The translations under genes were made by a program, and so were the position numbers. Positions 4,715 to 9,387 of a DNA stretch of 9,387 bases are shown here, one piece after another. Source of the stretch: an uncultured Ruminococcus sp. Lineage in GTDB: Bacteria > Bacillota > Clostridia > Oscillospirales > Ruminococcaceae. The notes beneath the pieces were generated by a model. The model was given only the letters and a program-made list of their open reading frames with translations. It was not told the origin of the DNA and did not search any database. The stretch's first letter is position 1. Every line of letters begins with the position of its first letter. The stretch spans positions 1 to 9,387 of the forward strand of contig CAMOEP010000066.1 in NCBI GenBank assembly GCA_946612185.1, given 5' to 3'.

Positions 4715-6064
4715 TCAACGCACCTCCATTTCTTTAAGCGGATAAATACTTCCGCTTATGCCGTGAGCAGTGATCGCCGCTGCTGTTTCACGGGGATAGA
4801 ACCGTGTACTCATTACCTTTTCGCCGCCGCTCAGATATATTTCCAGCGATGACATATCCGCAATAATTTCTATGCCGGTAAAGTTTTCCAGCTTTACACG
4901 CCGTACAGTTCTTCCGCCGCCTGCATTTTCATCAGTGAACTTCAATGTGAATACACCGTCGCTAAGGCTCATTACAAGTATGCCCTCTATCACCAGACTG
5001 AATCGCTCACACTCCGCAAAAGATGCAAGATAGAACGGAAGCTGCGAGACGATCTTTTCGCCGTCAGCAAAGTTCACCGGGATTTGTTTCAGACTGTTAA
5101 TTTCCCGCACAGGGCGCTGGTAAATACTGCCGTCCTGACTGAGTGTAAGTTCTCTTGGGATAGTCAGGCAATGCTGCCAGCCAAGTTCAGCCGTGGGATT
5201 TGAGTAAGGTATATCGCCTATGCCCATCCAGCCGATAAGAATGGTTCTGCCGTCAGGTGCGGTGAAGCTTTGGGGAGCGTAGAAGTCGAACCCGTAGTCC
5301 CACTCCTCAAAATCATGCAGAGTATCATCGTACCTGAAATAACCTGAGCTGTAAACGTTCTGATGCTCGTATGCTCCATGTGCAAGACCCTGGGGCGATA
5401 TACTGAGAAACCGTTTCCCGTTCAGGTCGATAACGTCGGGACACTCCCACATATAGCCGAAATCCGGAACGGTCATCATGTAGTCATAAGACCAGTTTTC
5501 CAGATCGTCAGAGCGATAGAATAGTACGCAACCCTTATCATCAAGTGTGCGAGCGCCGAGAACCATTCTGTAAGCACCATTTTCCTCCCATACCTTCGGG
5601 TCACGAACGTGGCATGAGCAAAAATCCGGGTAGTCGGAGTTTTTAAGCAGAGTGTGCTTCGCACTCATGTTCACGCCGTCCGGAGTGGTGACACGGATAA
5701 CGTTTGCACCACGTCCGGAGGTAACGTAATCGTGGTCGCCGTCCTCCTTGACGTTGCCGGTGTAGAACAGGTTCAGCAGGCTGTCCTTAACAAAACCGCA
5801 GCCGGAGTAAACGCCGCTTCGATCGTCAGGGCAGTCAGGGCGCAGCGCCGTACCCGTAAATTCCCAGTGTACAAGATCGCTGCCCTGCCAGTGTCCCCAG
5901 CATTTATCGCCGTCGCCGTAAGCACTTTCCGGCGAATACTGGAAGTAGACGTGATACTTTCCTCCAAAGAAGCACAGTCCGTTCGGGTCATTTAACCAGC
6001 CGTGTTCAGGTTCTAAGTGAAGCCGCTGTCTCAGGACATTTTTCATATACATCATCACTTTCAT
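4715..6064 (-). CDS. scrB: Sucrose-6-phosphate hydrolase, glycoside hydrolase family 32
   Basis: Cleaves sucrose-6-phosphate made by ScrA into glucose-6-phosphate and fructose. All three GH32 catalytic motifs are present: WLNDPNG with nucleophile Asp26, RDP (154-156) with the transition-state Asp155, and ECP with acid/base Glu207. The N-terminal five-bladed propeller spans roughly 10-315, and a beta-sandwich follows to residue 449. No signal peptide, so it acts inside the cell, as expected for a phosphorylated substrate. Its ATG (6064) shares one base with the scrA stop (TAATG), with no clear SD, so translation is probably coupled to scrA; Met5 or Met7 are possible alternative starts. The C-terminus slightly precedes the scrK start. 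It could in principle hydrolyse free sucrose or short fructans, but PTS context favours the phosphate ester. Confidence 0.95.
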   Translation of the reverse strand: MKVMMYMKNVLRQRLHLEPEHGWLNDPNGLCFFGGKYHVYFQYSPESAYGDGDKCWGHWQGSDLVHWEFTGTALRPDCPDDRSGVYSGCGFVKDSLLNLFYTGNVKEDGDHDYVTSGRGANVIRVTTPDGVNMSAKHTLLKNSDYPDFCSCHVRDPKVWEENGAYRMVLGARTLDDKGCVLFYRSDDLENWSYDYMMTVPDFGYMWECPDVIDLNGKRFLSISPQGLAHGAYEHQNVYSSGYFRYDDTLHDFEEWDYGFDFYAPQSFTAPDGRTILIGWMGIGDIPYSNPTAELGWQHCLTIPRELTLSQDGSIYQRPVREINSLKQIPVNFADGEKIVSQLPFYLASFAECERFSLVIEGILVMSLSDGVFTLKFTDENAGGGRTVRRVKLENFTGIEIIADMSSLEIYLSGGEKVMSTRFYPRETAAAITAHGISGSIYPLKEMEVR

Positions 6065-7932
6065 TATCTGTCTGCTTTTATAAGTTCATCAAGCACTTCA
6101 ACATTTCCATTCGCCATAAGTGCTATTTCGGAATAATCGTCCGCATTTGTAATGATAACAGGTGTGACGGTCTTATATCCCCTGCTCTCGATGAGTGCCT
6201 TATCAAACGATATGAGTTTCTGACCTCTTGTTACACGTTCACCGTCAGAAACGTGAGCAGTAAATCCCTCGCCGTTCAGTTCAACAGTATTTATGCCAAT
6301 GTGTATCAGTATTTCCATGCCATTATCAAGTGTCAGTCCTATTGCATGATTTGTGTCAAACAGCATACTCACTTCACCGTCAGCAGGTGCAAAAACTGTT
6401 CCCTCAGCCGGTTCTACCGCTGCACCTTTTCCCAGTACTTCTGTTGAAAAAGTCTCGTCGGGAACGTCCGCAAGCGCAACTGCCTTGCCCTTGAGCGGTG
6501 AATATACGAAGTTATCGTTAAACTTTCTGCTGTCGTTAACAGTTTCAGGTTTCTTTGCGGACGCTTCTTCAGTTTCGTCCCTGTAAAGAATGTACGAAAG
6601 TACGAATGCCACAACTGCTGCGATAACAAATGTAAGAAGATAACCTACGAATGATTCAGTAGTGATAAGGAAACCAAACAAGCCTGTAACGCCGTTTGCT
6701 GTTGCGTAAACGCCTGTAAGTGAAGCCGCAGCAGCACCGCACGCACCGCCTATCATGCCTGCAATGAGCGGCTTGACGAAACGCACGTTAACACCGAATA
6801 TTGCGGGTTCAGTTATGCCTAAGAAAGCTGAAAGTGAAGCAGGCAGCGCCATTGATCTTATCTTCTGCTGACGTGTCTTGAAAGCAACTGCAAGTGCTGC
6901 TGCACCCTGCGCAACGTTTGCGGCTGTTGCTATGGGCATCCATGTGTTCTGACCGTTATCCGCAAGCATTGCAAGTTCGATAGCGTTATACATATGGTGA
7001 ACACCTGCAACGACTGTAGGAGCGTAAGCGCCGCCCATAAGGAATGCACCTATGCCGAACGGGATAGCTATAAGTGCCTTTGCACCGCCAAGTACCCAGG
7101 TTTCAAGCTGCGAGAAAACAGGCCCGATGACTGTCATGGTAAGGAAGCCGGTCACAAGCACAGTTACCAGCGGAGTAACGAAAAGGTCGATGACTTCCGG
7201 TACTATCTTATGCAGCTTCTTCTCCAGTTTCGACATAAGCAGAACTGCGATGACAACAGGAATAACGTGACCCTGATAGCCGGTATTCTGAATGTCCCAC
7301 AGACCGAACCATGACCAGAGGGTTGAAGTCTCAGCGCTTGCTGCTGACCAGGCATTTACAAGACTGGGGTGTATCATTATCATGCCGATAACTGCGCCTA
7401 AGTAAATATTTCCGCCGAATATCTTTGCCGCACTTACAGCTATAAGTATCGGCAGGAATGTGAGTGCCGCATTTGAGAAGATGTCGAGCAGAGTATATAT
7501 ATGCGAGCCTGCCATATCCGGGAACGCTTTTGAAAGTCCGCCAAGAAGTCCGCAGAGAAGTCCGGTAGCAACTATTGCAGGGATTATCGGCACGAAGATA
7601 TCGCCCAGAGTCTTTATCGCACGCTTGTACCAGGGGGCTTGTGCAGCCGCTGCCGCCTTTACGTCCTCTTTTGAAGCAGCCTCGATGCCTGCCAGTGAGA
7701 TGAACTGTTCATACACCTTGTTCACAGTACCAGTGCCGATGATTATTTGCAGTTGCCCTGCTGCCTCAAATACACCCTTAACGCCGTCGATATTCTCCAG
7801 GGTATTCTTCTGAACCTTGCCGTTGTCAGCAATGACCAGGCGCAGCCTTGTTGCACAATGTGCAGCGCTTGCCAGATTTTCCTTACCGCCTATTGCCGAC
7901 AGGATCTCAGACGCACATTTGTTATGATCCAT
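6064..7932 (-). CDS. scrA: Sucrose-specific PTS transporter, EIIBCA
   Basis: Membrane transporter that takes up sucrose and phosphorylates it to sucrose-6-phosphate. It is 622 residues in the order B-C-A. The IIB domain (1-85) has phosphocysteine Cys26 in HCATRLRLV. The IIC domain (about 105-450) has many membrane segments and the conserved GVHHMYNAIE (310-319) and GITEPAIFGVNVR (372-384) motifs of the sucrose/beta-glucoside class. A charged linker (450-490) leads to a glucose-type IIA domain with His529 and phospho-His544 in ILIHIG, 15 residues apart as in E. coli IIAGlc. Having its own IIA, it needs only EI and HPr, both encoded downstream. The start ATG 7932 has AAAAGGAG 8 nt upstream. Sucrose specificity rests on the GH32 and fructokinase neighbours; trehalose or beta-glucoside is much less likely. 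Confidence 0.93.
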   Translation of the reverse strand: MDHNKCASEILSAIGGKENLASAAHCATRLRLVIADNGKVQKNTLENIDGVKGVFEAAGQLQIIIGTGTVNKVYEQFISLAGIEAASKEDVKAAAAAQAPWYKRAIKTLGDIFVPIIPAIVATGLLCGLLGGLSKAFPDMAGSHIYTLLDIFSNAALTFLPILIAVSAAKIFGGNIYLGAVIGMIMIHPSLVNAWSAASAETSTLWSWFGLWDIQNTGYQGHVIPVVIAVLLMSKLEKKLHKIVPEVIDLFVTPLVTVLVTGFLTMTVIGPVFSQLETWVLGGAKALIAIPFGIGAFLMGGAYAPTVVAGVHHMYNAIELAMLADNGQNTWMPIATAANVAQGAAALAVAFKTRQQKIRSMALPASLSAFLGITEPAIFGVNVRFVKPLIAGMIGGACGAAAASLTGVYATANGVTGLFGFLITTESFVGYLLTFVIAAVVAFVLSYILYRDETEEASAKKPETVNDSRKFNDNFVYSPLKGKAVALADVPDETFSTEVLGKGAAVEPAEGTVFAPADGEVSMLFDTNHAIGLTLDNGMEILIHIGINTVELNGEGFTAHVSDGERVTRGQKLISFDKALIESRGYKTVTPVIITNADDYSEIALMANGNVEVLDELIKADR

Positions 7933-7954
7933 ACGATCAACTCCTTTTCAGATA

Positions 7955-7969
7955 TGTTAAACGTTCTCA
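7955..7969 (-). promoter_or_regulatory. Operator- or cre-like element in the scrA leader
   Basis: On the minus strand TGAGAACGTTTAACA contains an AACGTT core and resembles the catabolite element TGWAANCGNTNWCA with about three mismatches. It lies roughly 30 nt after the expected scrA transcription start and directly next to a better palindrome. It might bind CcpA, ScrR, or nothing; symmetry outside the core is poor. Confidence 0.3.
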
Positions 7970-7987
7970 CCTGAATTTGTTTCAGGT
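7969..7987 (-). promoter_or_regulatory. Perfect palindrome after scrA promoter, candidate ScrR operator
   Basis: ACCTGAA (7969-7975) and TTCAGGT (7981-7987) form a perfect 7-bp inverted repeat around 5 nt. It begins about 9 nt downstream of the expected scrA start site, where a bound LacI-family repressor would block transcription. The odd spacing differs from the usual CG-centred LacI-family site, so an mRNA hairpin is an alternative. Confidence 0.5.
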
Positions 7988-8002
7988 TCATTTCCTGTAT
8001 AT

Positions 8003-8031
8003 ATCATAACACAAATAATGCGTTTTGTCTA
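8003..8031 (-). promoter_or_regulatory. Promoter of the scrA-ptsI operon
   Basis: On the minus strand TAGACA (8031-8026) is followed after 17 nt by TATGAT (8008-8003) with a TGT extended -10. The predicted start near 7996 gives a leader of about 65 nt that carries the palindrome at 7969-7987 and ends with the scrA SD (7948-7941). It lies in the 150-bp gap between scrR and scrA. Confidence 0.7.
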
Positions 8032-8046
8032 TTGACGGCTTGTGAG

Positions 8047-8082
8047 AACTGTGCAGAAATTTTCAGTTAGTTTCACACAGTT
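8047..8082 (-). terminator. Hairpin directly after the scrR stop codon
   Basis: AACTGTG (8047-8053) and CACAGTT (8076-8082) pair over 7 bp, with an inner GAAA/TTTC pairing possible. The hairpin starts at the base after the scrR stop. No T-tract follows, so it is a weak terminator at best; some scrR transcripts may read through into scrA. Confidence 0.4.
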
Positions 8083-9084
8083 TCAGTCATCAGACTTCAC
8101 AATACCAGTACTTTCCCTTTCGATTATATCATAATCAAGCCGGAGCAGTCTGCCGATGCCGTCACGGTGTTTCAGGTCACGCAGAAGCATCTCGGCAGCA
8201 TTCATGCCAGAGGTCTTGTAGTGGAAGTGTGCAGTTGTAAGTGTTGGCGAAGATGCACGTCCCATTTTACTGTCGCCCACTGAGCAGATCATTATATCCT
8301 CCGGAACACGGATACCATTCTCACGGCAATAGATCATAGCTCCCAGTGCGATGCTGTCAGTGGCACAGAAGATGCAGTCCGGGCGGACGTTTCCCGAAAG
8401 CAGGTGCTTAGCCTTTTCGTGACCGGAGTCCATGTCAAACTTTGCTGTCTCAATAAAATTCGTCCTCAGTTCCAGTCCATGATCCTTAACCGCAGCTTCA
8501 AAGCCCTCACGCCTTGCCTTTCCTGCCGCTGCATCGCTGAGTGTAACGCCGATAAACGCAGGTTTTTCCGCACCTTTCTCGATCATTTTTGAAGTCAGCG
8601 CATACGCCGCACCATAGTCGTTATGGCACACACAGTCAAAACCATTCAATTCCTGCCCGACTATCACGACCGGCACTCTCATCTTTTTCAGCACTGAGAT
8701 ATGCAGCGGCGTAAAGATCGTCGCAAGGAGTATCACGCCGTCAACTCTGTTACTTCTGAACAACTCCAGCGACGTTATCTCACGGCTGTTATCGTTGGCA
8801 GTATTGACAAGAAGCAGTTCATAACCCTCGTTTCCGAGTACTTCGCTTATGCCGTCAACCACTCTTGCACAGCTTTCGCTTGACAGTTTTGGAATGATGA
8901 CCCCCACAAGTTTCGTGATACGATTCTTAGAAGTTCTTGCAGCGCTGCTTGGTGAGTAGCCGGTTTTGGCAATGGCTTTTTCGATCAGTTCACGCTTGTC
9001 ATCGCTGAGATAGCCGTCATTGAAGTATCTGCTCACAGCCGACCTGGACACACCGGCTATCTTAGCAAATTCTGAAATGTTCAT
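8083..9084 (-). CDS. scrR: LacI-family sucrose operon regulator
   Basis: Probable sugar-responsive repressor of the adjacent sucrose PTS operon. The 333 residues begin with the LacI helix-turn-helix ISEFAKIAGVSRSAVSRYFN (3-22), then a hinge region around 45-58 leading into LVGVIIP. The periplasmic-binding-protein-like effector domain follows (about 60-330), with typical blocks DGVILLATIF and CATDSIALGAM. The start ATG 9084 has GGAGG 7 nt upstream. It is transcribed in the same direction as scrA, 150 nt ahead of it, from its own promoter. The effector could be sucrose, sucrose-6-phosphate or a fructose derivative; the sequence does not say. Inverted repeats around its promoter suggest autoregulation. 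Gene symbol assigned from context, as LacI-family members cannot be told apart by sequence alone. Confidence 0.88.
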   Translation of the reverse strand: MNISEFAKIAGVSRSAVSRYFNDGYLSDDKRELIEKAIAKTGYSPSSAARTSKNRITKLVGVIIPKLSSESCARVVDGISEVLGNEGYELLLVNTANDNSREITSLELFRSNRVDGVILLATIFTPLHISVLKKMRVPVVIVGQELNGFDCVCHNDYGAAYALTSKMIEKGAEKPAFIGVTLSDAAAGKARREGFEAAVKDHGLELRTNFIETAKFDMDSGHEKAKHLLSGNVRPDCIFCATDSIALGAMIYCRENGIRVPEDIMICSVGDSKMGRASSPTLTTAHFHYKTSGMNAAEMLLRDLKHRDGIGRLLRLDYDIIERESTGIVKSDD

Positions 9085-9134
9085 ATGGTATCCTCCTTTA
9101 TAGTTTCATATATATTAACCATATGATACCATAT
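9083..9134 (-). promoter_or_regulatory. Inverted repeats over scrR -10 and start codon, possible autoregulatory sites
   Basis: ATATGGTATC (9083-9092) is the exact reverse complement of GATACCATAT (9125-9134), 32 nt apart. One arm overlaps the scrR -10 (9123-9128), the other the start codon and the end of the SD. Each arm continues into CATATG. The upstream arm should not be transcribed, so the pair is more likely a two-site DNA operator than an RNA hairpin. The bound protein is unknown; ScrR itself is the obvious candidate. Confidence 0.45.
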
Positions 9135-9152
9135 CTGTACCACACTTGTCAA
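9123..9152 (-). promoter_or_regulatory. Promoter of scrR
   Basis: On the minus strand TTGACA (9152-9147), perfect consensus, is followed after 18 nt by TATCAT (9128-9123). The start near 9116 gives a leader of about 32 nt ending in AAAGGAGG before the ATG at 9084. Confidence 0.75.
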
Positions 9153-9387
9153 GAGCTGTAATCAATTTATTTTACTTTCCGTGAAACATTTTCCGCCATA
9201 CAAGAAAACTGCCGTCAGCCGTGGAAATGTGGACGGCAAAGAGACTGCCGGGAAAGAAGGAGACAAAAATTTTCGACCAATGGATTTTAGGAAAACAATG
9301 CCGGTAAAAATCGGCAAAAGAGGGGAAAAAATGGGTTCAGGAAGGGAGAGTCCAGAGGGGGAAACCTAAGGGGAAAAAGGGGGAGGA
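9153..9387. other. Gene-free, purine-rich right end
   Basis: I see no convincing gene here. GCCGTC and GACGGC form a possible 6-bp hairpin near 9212-9238, and TGCCG/CGGCA another near 9299-9316. Purines dominate the plus strand increasingly to the right: 9321-9387 has only 10 pyrimidines in 67 bases, with runs of up to five or six G or A. An open plus-strand frame across it looks like a composition artefact. Confidence 0.6.

Noticed and set aside
7933..8082. Antiterminator (RAT-type) control of scrA as in SacT/LicT systems
   Set aside because: No paired terminator with a T-run and no BglG-type antiterminator gene is seen; a LacI-type regulator is present instead.
9083..9134. Riboswitch or SD-blocking mRNA hairpin before scrR
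   Set aside because: The upstream arm overlaps the -10 box and should not be in the transcript, so the pairing cannot form in the normal mRNA.
9181..9369. Plus-strand open frame of 62 codons starting with GTG
   Set aside because: It has no SD, is extremely Lys/Gly/Arg/Glu-rich because of the purine bias, and resembles no protein. The absence of stops follows from base composition.

Overview
The window looks like chromosome of a Gram-positive anaerobe of the class Clostridia, most likely a Ruminococcus-type gut or rumen bacterium. I infer this from the moderate-GC metabolic genes, strong purine-rich Shine-Dalgarno (SD) sites, consensus sigma-A promoters and the style of the PTS proteins; no marker gene fixes the species. 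Every supported gene lies on the minus strand, so transcription runs from right to left.

Right and centre (about 9150 to 1805): a complete sucrose phosphotransferase locus in the order scrR (LacI-family regulator), scrA (sucrose EIIBCA), scrB (GH32 sucrose-6-phosphate hydrolase), scrK (fructokinase), ptsH (HPr), ptsI (Enzyme I). scrR has its own promoter. After a 150-bp gap with a second promoter and an operator-like palindrome, scrA to ptsI follow with overlaps or gaps of 1 to 19 nt, so they are almost certainly one transcript. The phosphate path is PEP to EI (His190) to HPr (His15) to the IIA domain (His544) to the IIB domain (Cys26) to sucrose. ScrB then splits sucrose-6-phosphate into glucose-6-phosphate and fructose, and ScrK phosphorylates the fructose. 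All steps from PEP to hexose phosphates are encoded in one operon. The HPr keeps His15 but has Lys at the position of the regulatory Ser46, and EI lacks about 30 C-terminal residues found in well-known homologues.

Junction (about 1620 to 1804): a GC-rich hairpin and a short direct repeat, with no convincing gene.

Left (1 to about 1650): an AT-rich array of small genes, all unrecognised except for a cysteine-motif protein, behind a consensus extended -10 promoter (TTGACA, 16 nt, TATAAT). It holds proteins of about 88, 80, 82, 65 (or 92), 46 and 71 residues, then a gene running off the left edge. A module of hairpin, linker and SD occurs twice in it. A second promoter near the left edge drives a gene whose start codon is at position 4. 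The right end (9153 to 9387) holds no gene and becomes strikingly purine-rich.
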